From: Dokdonella sp.
GTDB lineage: Bacteria; Pseudomonadota; Gammaproteobacteria; Xanthomonadales; Rhodanobacteraceae
DNA length: 64,000 nt
Assembly: GCF_019634815.1 (NCBI RefSeq)
Contig: NZ_JAHCAP010000020.1
Coordinates: forward strand, 1-64,000
Reading direction: 5' to 3'
The notes beneath the pieces were generated by a model. It searched no databases. It was not told the origin of the DNA and saw nothing but the letters and a program-made list of their open reading frames with translations. The position numbers were made by a program, and so were the translations under genes. Positions 52,151 through 61,511 of this stretch are shown here, one piece after another (positions within the stretch are counted from its first letter, which is position 1; the number at the start of each line of letters is the position of its first letter).

Positions 52151-54253
52151 ATGGACATCAGACCGGCATCGACTGCCTTTGCACTTGCTATGGCGTTCGT
52201 GGCGCACGTTCATGCAAGCAATGGATGGGAGCATTACCCCGGACTCACTGCACCAGGTCGTGCGGGAATCGTGATCGGTGATTTCGATGGCGACGGCACT
52301 GCCGAAGCAGCGGTAAGCGCCTCCGCCTGGAGACTTGACGCATCGCAGCCGACGTCCCATCTGGTTGCGGTCCTCATGGCAGGAGCCAATGGCAGCTTCG
52401 ACGTCGCCTCGATGTTGCACCTGCCGGACCTGCAGTACGGCCAGTTGATTCGGGCGCCGCGCGAAGGGGCCGCAAATCGCCTGGCCGCCGTGATCGGCGC
52501 CGGCGCGGACAGCCGCATCGTGATCCTGGGCGATGTCCCGCTACGCATACTGCGCACGATCCAGGCACCGATGGTGACTCAAATCACCTCGATCGCAGAT
52601 GTCGACGGGGATGGGCAGCAGGAAGTCGTGGCACTGGCGGCAGGCCAAGTGCCGTGGCTCGATTTGTATCCAATGGTGCTTGATTACGAGACCGGCGCGA
52701 TCGAATGGCTCGGCGGCGATGCCGCCGCCGATATCGGCGTTGCCCAACTCGACAATGATCCGGCCCTCGAACTCATCCTTGCCGGCGTCCCCGGACGTAT
52801 CGTCGATGGTGCGAGCCAAGCGCTCGAATGGACATGGCCCAATGGCTTTGGCGACGGCATCCTGACGGGTCAGTTCGACGAAGACGGGATCACGCGCTTT
52901 GCGACCTACCAGCACGGCGGGTCGCTGGTGCAGATGTTTCGCTCGAGCCCGTATTCGCCTGAATCCCAGTTCTCGACTGCCTCGATCGACGTGGCGAAAA
53001 CGGTGCGCCTGAGCGAGAGCGGCCCCGACCGGATTGCCATCGGCGGCGATCAGTGGGGGAGCGTGACGGTGCACCAGGCGCGCAGCGGGGAGCAGCTTTT
53101 CACGGTCGTCAATCCAGGACACGGCGTATCTGCGCTGGAGATCGGCGACATCGGTGCAGCCGCTCAGGCAAGACTCGTGTTTGGTCCAACAGCCCGGGCC
53201 GGGCTTCAAGTCTTCGACCTTTCCACGGGCGCGCTTGAGTACGCCCAGGATGTGGAAACGGGTCCGTTTTCTTCCATCGTCAGAGGGGATCTCGCCGGCG
53301 GCGGCAGCGATCAGGTTGCATATCTGGCACGTGACTTATTTGCATCCGGTGAGAGCAATGTCAAATTGCACGTGCTCGATGCCGCAACTGGCACGCACTT
53401 GCGTTCACGCAACGTGATTGATCGCGCCCAGAGCCGCACGGATCTTCCGATCGGCATCGGTCGGTTCAATGCCGCCGCGCGGCAGGATATCGTGGTTGCC
53501 GGCGGAGATTCTTGGGGCGAGGTCGCACTCATCAATGGCGCGACCCTGCAGGATCGGTGGCGGGTCGGCGGTGCTGCCCTGTTCGGCCAGAGCGAAATCG
53601 ACGCGCTCGCGGTGATCGATGTGGACCACGACGAAATTTCGGATGTGCTCGTTGCCACGTCCTCCGGACGGTTGTTCGTGCTCAAGGGAACCAGTGGCTC
53701 GGTGCTGTGGCAATCAGACATGTTAGGAAACAACGGCCGCGTTGCCCTCGTTGCATTTCGTGGTGCAAACGATGATCCGCGCGTGGTGTTTGCGCGCGGC
53801 AACGAGATTTATCTGATCGATCCAGGCACGCGACAGATCCTGGCCAGCACGACAACCACCCACGAGGTGATCGGCGTGACGCACTTGGGCACTGGCAGCA
53901 CGTGCCGTCTGGGCGTGCTCCTTGCCGGCTCGATTGCGACCCTGCACGACTGTATGGATTTGCAGGTGGCGGACCAGCTCGCCGTGCCGCCAAGTACGCT
54001 CTTCTTGCGGGCTCTCGACAGCTTGGGCACGCGTTTCGTCACTGCCAGCGAAGGTCGCATTCACGAAGTAGCCATCGATGGGCGTAGCGCGACCACGTCG
54101 TCCATGTTGGGATACGGCCTCGGTGACTATAATCAGGGCGATTTGCGCCCTGCCCTGGAAGCCGGCAGATTCGAACTGGTCATCGGCTCGAATTACATGG
54201 TCGTGCAACGACAGGTCGAGATCGACATGCTGTTCGCCGATGGATTCGACTGA
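52151..54253 (+). CDS. Secreted FG-GAP/VCBS-repeat protein, copy 1
   Basis: A 700-residue exported protein with a signal peptide ending VAHVHA. It has repeated FG-GAP calcium loops, such as IGDFDGDGTAEAAVS, ADVDGDGQQEVVAL and IDVDHDEISDVLVA, which build a beta-propeller like the integrin alpha head. It ends EIDMLFADGFD. The start at 52151 has AGGA six bases upstream; an ATG at 52145 has none at the right distance. The tandem paralog follows after 69 bases. Confidence 0.85.
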   Translation: MDIRPASTAFALAMAFVAHVHASNGWEHYPGLTAPGRAGIVIGDFDGDGTAEAAVSASAWRLDASQPTSHLVAVLMAGANGSFDVASMLHLPDLQYGQLIRAPREGAANRLAAVIGAGADSRIVILGDVPLRILRTIQAPMVTQITSIADVDGDGQQEVVALAAGQVPWLDLYPMVLDYETGAIEWLGGDAAADIGVAQLDNDPALELILAGVPGRIVDGASQALEWTWPNGFGDGILTGQFDEDGITRFATYQHGGSLVQMFRSSPYSPESQFSTASIDVAKTVRLSESGPDRIAIGGDQWGSVTVHQARSGEQLFTVVNPGHGVSALEIGDIGAAAQARLVFGPTARAGLQVFDLSTGALEYAQDVETGPFSSIVRGDLAGGGSDQVAYLARDLFASGESNVKLHVLDAATGTHLRSRNVIDRAQSRTDLPIGIGRFNAAARQDIVVAGGDSWGEVALINGATLQDRWRVGGAALFGQSEIDALAVIDVDHDEISDVLVATSSGRLFVLKGTSGSVLWQSDMLGNNGRVALVAFRGANDDPRVVFARGNEIYLIDPGTRQILASTTTTHEVIGVTHLGTGSTCRLGVLLAGSIATLHDCMDLQVADQLAVPPSTLFLRALDSLGTRFVTASEGRIHEVAIDGRSATTSSMLGYGLGDYNQGDLRPALEAGRFELVIGSNYMVVQRQVEIDMLFADGFD

Positions 54254-54322
54254 GGCGCTGGCACAGGTTTGTTGGTTGCGGCGGTTGTCAACGAGCACGC
54301 GGACGGCACGAGGAAGCAGGAA

Positions 54323-56437
54323 ATGAAGCATCCGATCACCAGCCTCACATTCCTGCTCGCCCTGCTTCTCCCCCCATCTGCGCGGTCGGAGACGGTTTGG
54401 GAAAGCTATCCCGGCTTCAGTAGCCCCGGTGAGGGCGGAATTGTCATCGGTGATTTCAACGGAGACGGCAAGCCGGAAGCCGCGGTTACGGGAAATGCCA
54501 TGTCCACATTTCCCGTCTACACCTATCTGATCGGATTGGTGGGTACTGACACCTCCGGCAGACTGGATGTGCATTCAATCACCCCGTTGCCGGATTACGT
54601 GACCGGTCCGATAGTACTGGCTCCACGAGAAGGGCTCGCCGACCGTCTAGCCGTTTGTTCCAGCGGGGAAAACAACCGCATTCTCATTCTCGGTGGCTCG
54701 CCGCTGCGCGTGCTGCGCAGCATCGAGGCACCACAGGTCATACGTGTCCACGGGATTGCCGACGTGGATGGCGACAATCAACCCGAGATTGTTGCATTGG
54801 CCACCCTTGTCCCGAATTCTGGTTCGAGCACCAGTTTTCCGGTATTGCTCGATTACGAGACCGGCGCGATCAAGTGGGCAGGTCCCGACGGGGTTGATGG
54901 TGTTGGCTTGCTGCCGATCGATGGCGGCACAGGGATGAAGCTGGTACTCACGGGTACGCCGGGTCGCGTGATCGATGGCGTCAGCAAGACACTTGAATGG
55001 ATCTATCCGGCTGGTTTCGGCAAGCGCGTAATGGTGGGAAAGTTCTTTGCCTCCACCGCCGAGACTTTTTTTGCCACGACCTCATACGGACTGACCGCGT
55101 TGCAGGTTTTCGGCAGCGCTCCCTTCCGGCACCAGCTCAATATCCCGACCATTCAGGCAAACGCCGCCGCGACCGTGCGGCTCGCTACCGGACCGGATCG
55201 AATCGCGATCGGCAGCTGGGACACGCCCGGACTGATCGTCTACGGAATCGACAGCCGTCAACCGGTGCTGGATCTGAACCCAACCGAGATCGGAATCCAA
55301 GCATTGGGTGCGGGCGATCTCGATGGCGATGGCCGCGTCGAACTGATATTCGGCACGAATCTGGCCAGGAGCGCTCCCGATGTCTTGCGCGTGGTCGATA
55401 CGGTGACACTGACGAATGATCTGCAACGGCATGAGGAGGTCGGGCCGCTTTCGACGGTGGCACGCGGCGACTTGACCGGCAACGGTGGTGATCAGGTCGC
55501 CTACTTGAGCCGCTATACCTCAGCATCGCAAGGCGGCGTACACCTGCGCGTTCTCGATGCGCAAACAGGTCAAGCACAGCGCCGGCGCGATCTGGTGTTC
55601 GATGGTTATGAATATCAGCCAGCGCTCGTTGCCGCGCAGATGGACAGCGATTCGCAGGCGGAATTGGTGATGGTGGCAAGCAAGTACTCCGAAGGAATCG
55701 TGGCAGTCATCGACGGACTCACCTTGCAGGACCAATGGCGCAAATCCACCGACGACTACACCAGCGGCGCGGCGATGCTCGATGTCAACGCAGATGGAAT
55801 CTTGGACGTAATCACTACCATTTCATCACGTCTGAGCGTGCTCGATGGCAGGAACGGGGCCCTGCTATGGCAGTCCATCACGTTCTTTGGTGATGGCGAA
55901 GCATGGGTCGCCGCGTTCCGGGCTGCCGACAGTGCGCCCCGCACGGTGATTGCCCGCGGTACGGGCGTCTATGTCTTTGATCCGCTCATGAACCTGCTCG
56001 TGACAAGTGCATCAACAATTGCGCCGATCGACGCGCTCACTCAATGGGGCGATGGCACCGACTGTCGCCTTGGCTTGCTTGGACATGATTCGATCCTCAG
56101 CGTTCGCCGCTGCACGAACCTTGAGCAGGTGGCCCAATACACGATGCCCCCGGGAACTCAATTCTTCCGACCGCTCAATGCCGGAGGCGATCACTTCGTA
56201 GCCGCGGACAACCGCCAACTTTTCGAGGTGAAGTCGAATGGCATCGTGGCGCCTCTTTCCGGCGATCTCGGGACATCGCTCGGTGCCCGGAACTTCGGAC
56301 TGGTCCTTGCGCAAACCGACGCGCAGCATTTCGATCTCGTCATCGGCTCGGATTACATGGTCACGCGTGTTCGGGTTGGGCTCGACGAGTTATTCGACAA
56401 CGGTTTCGAGAACGAACAACCCCGTCGCTCACATTGA
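54323..56437 (+). CDS. Secreted FG-GAP/VCBS-repeat protein, copy 2
   Basis: A 704-residue paralog of the protein at 52151. After a signal peptide (FLLALLLPPSARS) the mature start VWESYPGFSSPGEGGIVIGD closely follows GWEHYPGLTAPGRAGIVIGD of copy 1. Calcium loops include DFNGDGKPEAAV, DVDGDNQPEIVAL and DLDGDGRVELIFG. The end reads GLDELFDNGFENEQPRRSH. Such propellers usually bind ligands or cell-surface partners; none is known here. Confidence 0.85.
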   Translation: MKHPITSLTFLLALLLPPSARSETVWESYPGFSSPGEGGIVIGDFNGDGKPEAAVTGNAMSTFPVYTYLIGLVGTDTSGRLDVHSITPLPDYVTGPIVLAPREGLADRLAVCSSGENNRILILGGSPLRVLRSIEAPQVIRVHGIADVDGDNQPEIVALATLVPNSGSSTSFPVLLDYETGAIKWAGPDGVDGVGLLPIDGGTGMKLVLTGTPGRVIDGVSKTLEWIYPAGFGKRVMVGKFFASTAETFFATTSYGLTALQVFGSAPFRHQLNIPTIQANAAATVRLATGPDRIAIGSWDTPGLIVYGIDSRQPVLDLNPTEIGIQALGAGDLDGDGRVELIFGTNLARSAPDVLRVVDTVTLTNDLQRHEEVGPLSTVARGDLTGNGGDQVAYLSRYTSASQGGVHLRVLDAQTGQAQRRRDLVFDGYEYQPALVAAQMDSDSQAELVMVASKYSEGIVAVIDGLTLQDQWRKSTDDYTSGAAMLDVNADGILDVITTISSRLSVLDGRNGALLWQSITFFGDGEAWVAAFRAADSAPRTVIARGTGVYVFDPLMNLLVTSASTIAPIDALTQWGDGTDCRLGLLGHDSILSVRRCTNLEQVAQYTMPPGTQFFRPLNAGGDHFVAADNRQLFEVKSNGIVAPLSGDLGTSLGARNFGLVLAQTDAQHFDLVIGSDYMVTRVRVGLDELFDNGFENEQPRRSH

Positions 56438-56438
56438 C

Positions 56439-56606
56439 GGCACAGGCGAATCGGCCAGGCTGGACGCGGTCGCCGACCCGACGATCATTGCGCTCCACAA
56501 GACCGCCGGCTACGACCCGCAATCGGCGGCGATCAGCTCGGCAGACGTTTGCGCGTTCAACAGCTACGTCCGCGACGACCTGAAGTTCAGCGCTGGCCTC
56601 TCGCGG
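56439..56606 (+). pseudogene. Fragment resembling a serine carboxypeptidase (S10)
   Basis: Translation gives ESARLDAVADPTIIALHKTA, then GYDPQSAAISSADVCAFNSY and VRDDLKF. The phrases RLDA, YDPQSAAISSA and FNSYVRDDLKF resemble, from memory, the C-terminal half of peptidase S10 proteins of this order. There is no start codon, no catalytic motif and the match stops abruptly, so it would be a gene relic. The remaining intergenic bases up to 56831 hold nothing recognisable. Confidence 0.45.
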
Positions 56607-56831
56607 CGGCAGGATAGACACCGCGGCGCGTTCGGGGTGGCAGCTGCCTGCGGGAGGAAGTCCCATCCGATCCGGCATCGTGCCACTTGGCCGCGCGTCT
56701 TCGCGCTTGTGGCATGATCGGCGACCGCGCCGCGCCGGCATCGGCCTTGGGGTGATACAGCGGACATGGATCCGTTGTGGCCCGATGGCTCGCCGCGCAC
56801 GCGCGCTGCACCCACGCAGGATGGTGAGACG

Positions 56832-57260
56832 ATGAATGCAGGCAGCACCCCTTCCGACCTGGCGGCATTGCGCAGCCGTGCGATCGACGCCGCAAGACAA
56901 GCCTACGCGCCCTACTCGAATCTGCGCGTGGGCGCGGCGCTGCGCTCGGCGCGCGGCGAAATCTATGCCGGCTGCAACGTCGAGAACGGCGCCTATCCGA
57001 TCGGCGGTTGCGCCGAGCGCGGCGCGATCGCCAGCGCGGTGCAGGCCGAGGGCAAGGAATTTCGCCTCGCCGCGATCGCGGTGGCTGCGTTTGCCGCCGA
57101 TGGCACGCCGTTGCCGGTGTCGCCGTGTGGCGCCTGTCGTCAGGCGTTGGTCGAATTCGGCGCCGATGCGCAGGTGACCTTCCTGCAAGCCGACGGCAGT
57201 TGGATCGAGGTCGATGCCGGCGCGTTGCTGCCGTATCGCTTCATCCTGCCCGGGCAGTAG
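56832..57260 (+). CDS. cdd: Cytidine deaminase
   Basis: Deaminates cytidine and deoxycytidine in pyrimidine salvage. The 142-residue enzyme is the short tetrameric type: YAPYSNLRVGAALRSARGEI, the zinc-site GCNVENGAYPIGGCAERGAI with its catalytic glutamate, and SPCGACRQALVEFG with the two zinc cysteines. The start at 56832 gives MNAGSTPSDLA; an in-frame ATG 12 bases upstream is possible. Salvage partners deoA and deoC lie 2 kb away on the other strand. Confidence 0.94.
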   Translation: MNAGSTPSDLAALRSRAIDAARQAYAPYSNLRVGAALRSARGEIYAGCNVENGAYPIGGCAERGAIASAVQAEGKEFRLAAIAVAAFAADGTPLPVSPCGACRQALVEFGADAQVTFLQADGSWIEVDAGALLPYRFILPGQ

Positions 57261-57269
57261 CCGCGCGCG

Positions 57270-57983
57270 TCAGCGTGGCACCGACAGGCCCGCGGCACGA
57301 CCCCGCGCCAGCACGCCGGCGACGATGCGATCGCAACGCGCACCATCGAAGGAAAACGCATCGGCGAGCGCGAGGTCGATCTGGCTTGCCATGCCTTCGC
57401 GCAGCAGGCTGCGCGCACGGAACAGGCGCGTGCGCACGGTGGCTTCGGGAATGTCGAGGGCTTGTGCGACTTCCTCGGCGCTCAGTTCCTCGACCGCGCG
57501 CAGCATGAACACCGTGCGGAAGGATTCGGGCAAGTCGTCGATGCGCGCCTCGATCAGCTTGCGCAGGTCGGCGCGCATCGCCGCGAATTCGGGCTGACGA
57601 TCGGCCTGCTCGGTGAGCAGGTCGCGGGTATCGGTTTCATGTGAGCTCATCGCCGCCTCCAGCGGAATGACAGTCGCACTCTTGCGCCGCAGCCGACCCA
57701 GCGCCTCGTTGGTGACGATGCGCACCATCCAGGTCGACAGCTTGGCTTCGAAGTTGAATTGGCCGAGGCTGCGCCAGATCAGCACATAGGCTTCCTGCAG
57801 CGCATCCTCGGCATCGAGATCATCCTTGAGGATGCTGCGAGCGCTGCGGAACAGCAGGCGATTGTGGCGACGCATGATCGCCTCGAAGGCCGCTTCGCTG
57901 CCCTGCGCAGCGAGACGCACGAGTTCGGGCTCGGCCAATGCGCCCAGCTGCGCAGCCGAGGGTTTCGTTGCTGTCTGAGTCAT
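57270..57983 (-). CDS. ECF-family RNA polymerase sigma factor
   Basis: A 237-residue RpoE-type sigma factor: region 2 AFEAIMRRHNRLLFRSARSI, then DDLDAEDALQEAYVLIWRSL, and region 4 LPESFRTVFMLRAVEELSAE, then EVAQALDIPEATVRTRLFRA. It lies 35 bases downstream of folE and on the same strand, so they may be co-transcribed. No anti-sigma gene follows, since cdd faces it after nine bases. Confidence 0.87.
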   Translation of the reverse strand: MTQTATKPSAAQLGALAEPELVRLAAQGSEAAFEAIMRRHNRLLFRSARSILKDDLDAEDALQEAYVLIWRSLGQFNFEAKLSTWMVRIVTNEALGRLRRKSATVIPLEAAMSSHETDTRDLLTEQADRQPEFAAMRADLRKLIEARIDDLPESFRTVFMLRAVEELSAEEVAQALDIPEATVRTRLFRARSLLREGMASQIDLALADAFSFDGARCDRIVAGVLARGRAAGLSVPR

Positions 57984-58018
57984 GAGCGTGCTCCAGTGGC
58001 CGTGTTCGGCATCATGCT

Positions 58019-58753
58019 TCATTTCTTGCCGATCAAGGTGAGGAATTCGCGGCGCAGCGCGCGATCATCGCGCAGCGCGCCGCGCATGACCGTGCTGCGC
58101 ATCATTGCGCCATCGTCCTCGACGCCGCGCCACTGCATGCACAGATGGTCGGCCTCCATCACCACGCCCAGACCATCGGGGCGGATGTGGCGCTCGAGTT
58201 CGTCGGCGAGCATGACCACGGCTTCTTCCTGGATCTGCGGGCGACGCATGATCCAGTCGCACAGGCGCGCGTACTTGGACAGGCCAATGAGGTTGGATTG
58301 CGCATTGGGCAGCACGCCAATCCACACCTTGCCCTGGATCGGGCACAGATGATGCGAGCAGGCACTGCGTACGCGGATCGGGCCGACCACCATCAACTCA
58401 TCGAGCTGGCGGTCGTTCGGGAACGCGGTGAGTCTGGGTGGCGCCTGATAGCGTCCGGCGAAGACCTCGTCGAGATAGAGCTTGGCGACGCGGCGCGCGG
58501 TATCGGTGCTGTTGTGGTCGTGTTCGGTGTCGATCACGAGACTGCGCTGCAGGTCGCGCAGGCAGGCCGCGACTTCCTCGCGCAGTTCGTCGAGTTCGCC
58601 CGGCGCGATGAAGGCCGCGATGTTGTCGTTGGCGTGGAAGCGCTGCCCGGCCTCGAGCAGACGCGCGCGAATGCGCTCGGACACGGACTCGGACGTGGGC
58701 TGTGCATGGGCGTCTTCGCGGCGCAGGCTGGCGACGTTGCTGCTGGGGCTCAT
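58019..58753 (-). CDS. folE: GTP cyclohydrolase I
   Basis: First step of folate (tetrahydrofolate) synthesis, making dihydroneopterin triphosphate from GTP. The 244-residue protein has VVGPIRVRSACSHHLCPIQG with the zinc Cys and His ligands, KVWIGVLPNAQSNLIGLSKY and the ADHLCMQWRGVEDDGAMMRS end with the second zinc cysteine. It is longer at the N-terminus than the E. coli enzyme. The product feeds the folate pool used by MetF. Confidence 0.93.
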   Translation of the reverse strand: MSPSSNVASLRREDAHAQPTSESVSERIRARLLEAGQRFHANDNIAAFIAPGELDELREEVAACLRDLQRSLVIDTEHDHNSTDTARRVAKLYLDEVFAGRYQAPPRLTAFPNDRQLDELMVVGPIRVRSACSHHLCPIQGKVWIGVLPNAQSNLIGLSKYARLCDWIMRRPQIQEEAVVMLADELERHIRPDGLGVVMEADHLCMQWRGVEDDGAMMRSTVMRGALRDDRALRREFLTLIGKK

Positions 58754-58904
58754 TGTGGTTCTCCAGGCTGGGGCGGGCGCCAACTGCCGGTTTGGCAGTC
58801 CGCGCGGCTCGGGCATCTCCCGCATCCGGCATCTTGGATGCAGCCAGTGGGCGCCGCGTTCCCGCGGGCGACGCCATGTTTCCCGGAAGTGCACGCCAGA
58901 ATCA

Positions 58905-59377
58905 GTGCAGGATCGGTGTAGGAGCGGCGGTAGCCGCGACCCATGCCGCAGAAGCGATGCAGCAGCGGTGTAGGAGCGGCGGCAGCCGCGACCGGCGCCA
59001 CACACCCTCGCGCGCAACACGAACCTGCGACGCGACGGTCGGGCCTGCCGGCCCTCCTACGAAAGCAAAGGCATCATGGCCACGCATCAAGGTGGTGCAG
59101 GAGCGGCGGCAGCCGCGACCCATGCCGCAGAAGCGGCAAGGAATCGATGTAGGAGCGGCGGCAGCCGCGACCGGCGCCACACACTCTCGCGCGCAACACG
59201 AACCTGCGACGCGACGGTCGGGCCTGCCGGCCCTCCTACGAAAGCAAAGGCATCATGGCCACGCATCAAGGTGGTGCAGCAGCGGTGTAGGAGCGGCGGC
59301 AGCCGCGACCGGTGCCACACACTCTCGCGCGCAACACGAACCTGCGACGCGACGGTCGGGCCTGCCGGCCCTCCTAC
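58905..59377. repeat. REP region with three copies of a 91-bp element
   Basis: A 91-base element occurs at 58970-59060, 59149-59239 and 59287-59377. Each starts GTAGGAGCGGCGGCAGCC, ends GGCCTGCCGGCCCTCCTAC and so has inverted GTAG/CTAC ends. A 40-base spacer with GCAAAGGCATCATGG follows the first two copies, and further GGAGCGGCGG heads lie at 58919 and 59100. Copies differ by one or two bases. The last copy runs into the deoA stop codon. Confidence 0.88.
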
Positions 59378-60690
59378 TCAAACCAGCGCAGCAAAGGCGA
59401 CTGCGACATCGGCGCATCGTCGATGCGATAGGCCGCGCGCATTTGCAGCGCAGCGCGCTGCGCATCGTCGAGACTGCGTGCATGCACGATCGCAAGCGCA
59501 TCGCTGTTTGCCACTGCTTCGCCACAACCACGCACCCGGGCCAGGCCCACCGCATGATCGATCGCGGCGGTCGGCGTGCGTCGGCCGCCACCGAGATCGA
59601 CCACGCATTCACCCAGGGCACGCGCGTCGATGGCATTGATGAATCCGGTGCGTCCGGCATCGACTGCGAGTTGGACCGGCGCTTGGGCCAAGTGCCGCTG
59701 CGGATGTTCGAGCAGGTCACCCGGGCCACCGAGTGCAGCAACCATGCGCGCGAAGCGTTCGGCCGCAGCGCCCGAATCCAGTGCCCGCTCCAGCAGCAGG
59801 CGGGCCTGCGCGTGGTCGCTGGCCAGTCCGCCCACCTGCAGCAGCCGCGCCGACAGCGCCAAGACCAGTTCGCGCAGGCGTGGGCAGGCCTCGCGCCCGC
59901 ACAGCAGATCGAGGATCGCGCGCAGTTCGAGCGCATTGCCGGCCTCGCGGCCGAGTACCTGGCTCATGTCGGTCAGCGCGATCGCGAGTTCAAGTCCACT
60001 GCCTTGCGCAACCGCTTGCATGCGCGTCGCGAGTGCGGTGGCGGCGCATTCGTCGGGCGTCTGCGCACCGCTGCCGGTCTTGACATCGAGCACCAGCGCC
60101 TGCGCGCCACCGGCGAGTTTCTTCGACAGGATTGAGGCGACGATGAGGTCGGGTACATCGACCGTGGCGGTGATGTCGCGCACTGCGTACAGGCGTCGAT
60201 CGGCCGGTACGAGATCATCGCTTTGACCGACGATCGCGCAGCCGACCGTCGCGACAACCTTGCGCAACCGTTCGGGCGCGGGATTGACGTTGTAGCCGGG
60301 CACGCTTTCGAGTTTGTCGAGCGTGCCGCCCGTGTGACCGAGGCCGCGTCCCGAGATCATCGGCACGAAGCCGCCGCAGGCGGCGATCAGCGGCGCGAGC
60401 GCGAGGCTCACGCAGTCGCCGACGCCGCCGGTGGAATGCTTGTCGAGTACCGGGCCGGGCAAGTCGGACCAATCAAGGCAGCGGCCCGAATCGCGCAGTG
60501 CGAAGGTGAAGTCGCGGCACTCGGCCGCCAGCATGCCGCGCCAGGCCACCGCCATCGCAAACGCGGCGATCTGCCCTTCGCTCCACTGCCCATTGCCGAT
60601 GCCGCAGGCGATTGCCTTGCATTGCGCGGCATCCAGCCGCCGCCCCTCGCGCTTGGCGCGAATCAGCGCGGCAACGGGCCACTCACTCAT
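59374..60690 (-). CDS. deoA: Thymidine phosphorylase
   Basis: Splits thymidine and deoxyuridine to base and deoxyribose-1-phosphate. The 438-residue enzyme has KHSTGGVGDCVSLALAPLIA, SGRGLGHTGGTLDKLESVPG, and LVLDVKTGSGAQTPDECAAT, the family's phosphate-binding and helix motifs. It is encoded four bases overlapping deoC. The TAG stop codon is part of the GTAG/CTAC end of the adjacent REP element, so the last residues may have been set by the repeat. Confidence 0.94.
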   Translation of the reverse strand: MSEWPVAALIRAKREGRRLDAAQCKAIACGIGNGQWSEGQIAAFAMAVAWRGMLAAECRDFTFALRDSGRCLDWSDLPGPVLDKHSTGGVGDCVSLALAPLIAACGGFVPMISGRGLGHTGGTLDKLESVPGYNVNPAPERLRKVVATVGCAIVGQSDDLVPADRRLYAVRDITATVDVPDLIVASILSKKLAGGAQALVLDVKTGSGAQTPDECAATALATRMQAVAQGSGLELAIALTDMSQVLGREAGNALELRAILDLLCGREACPRLRELVLALSARLLQVGGLASDHAQARLLLERALDSGAAAERFARMVAALGGPGDLLEHPQRHLAQAPVQLAVDAGRTGFINAIDARALGECVVDLGGGRRTPTAAIDHAVGLARVRGCGEAVANSDALAIVHARSLDDAQRAALQMRAAYRIDDAPMSQSPLLRWFE

Positions 60691-61433
60691 GCAGGCCGCG
60701 CCAGCAGCGGCAACAAGGCGTCGTAGAGCGCGCTCGCTCCGATGCGGAAATGCCCCGGCGTGACCCACTCGTCACCGAGCCGATCACGCGCGAGATCGAG
60801 ATAGAGCGCAGCATCGGCGAGGCTGCGTATGCCGCCCGCCGCCTTGAATCCGCAGCGTCCGCCGTGCGCGGCGATCACCTCGAGCATGATCGTGGCGGCC
60901 TCGACGGTGGCATTGACCGCGACCTTGCCGGTCGAGGTCTTGAGGAAATCCACGCCTGCCTGGATGCCCAGTTCCGATGCAGCGTGGATCTGCGCGGGCG
61001 TGAGCTGACCGGTTTCGAGGATGAGCTTGAGACAATGCGTGTTGCCGCAGGCCGTGCGTGCCGCAAGGACGACCGCGCGCGCGCAGCCAGGATCGCCCCC
61101 TTGCAGCGCCGCCCACGGCAGCACGAGATCGATTTCGTCAGCGCCCGCGGCGAGCGCGCGGCGGGTCTCGCGTTCGACGCGTTGCGCGTCGCTGCCGCCA
61201 TCGGGAAAATTCACCACGGTGGCGATCTTGACTGCGCTGTCGCCGAGTGCGCGGCGCGCGGTGGTGATGTGTTCGGGATAGATGCACACCGCCGCCGGCA
61301 GACCACTGCCAAGCGCTCGGGTACACATTGCCTCGATCCGGGCAGGCGTGTCGTCTTCGCCGAGACTGGTGAGATCAAGCAGGGGCAGCAGGCGTGCGGC
61401 CAGCGCATGCGCAACGGGTTCGACGACGCTCAT
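60687..61433 (-). CDS. deoC: Deoxyribose-phosphate aldolase
   Basis: Splits deoxyribose-5-phosphate to acetaldehyde and glyceraldehyde-3-phosphate. The 248-residue TIM barrel has LPLLDLTSLGEDDTPARIEA, KIATVVNFPDGGSDAQRVER and the Schiff-base lysine in VDFLKTSTGKVAVNATVEAA. A shared four-base overlap makes it the first gene of a deoC-deoA operon. I start at 61433 rather than an in-frame ATG nine codons earlier. Confidence 0.93.
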   Translation of the reverse strand: MSVVEPVAHALAARLLPLLDLTSLGEDDTPARIEAMCTRALGSGLPAAVCIYPEHITTARRALGDSAVKIATVVNFPDGGSDAQRVERETRRALAAGADEIDLVLPWAALQGGDPGCARAVVLAARTACGNTHCLKLILETGQLTPAQIHAASELGIQAGVDFLKTSTGKVAVNATVEAATIMLEVIAAHGGRCGFKAAGGIRSLADAALYLDLARDRLGDEWVTPGHFRIGASALYDALLPLLARPA

Positions 61434-61511
61434 GGCAGGTTCCGTGTCGGGAATGCGCAAGACTACGGGCTGCGCGCGCCCGCGCCTTGATCTGCGGCAA
61501 ATGCGCGCGAC

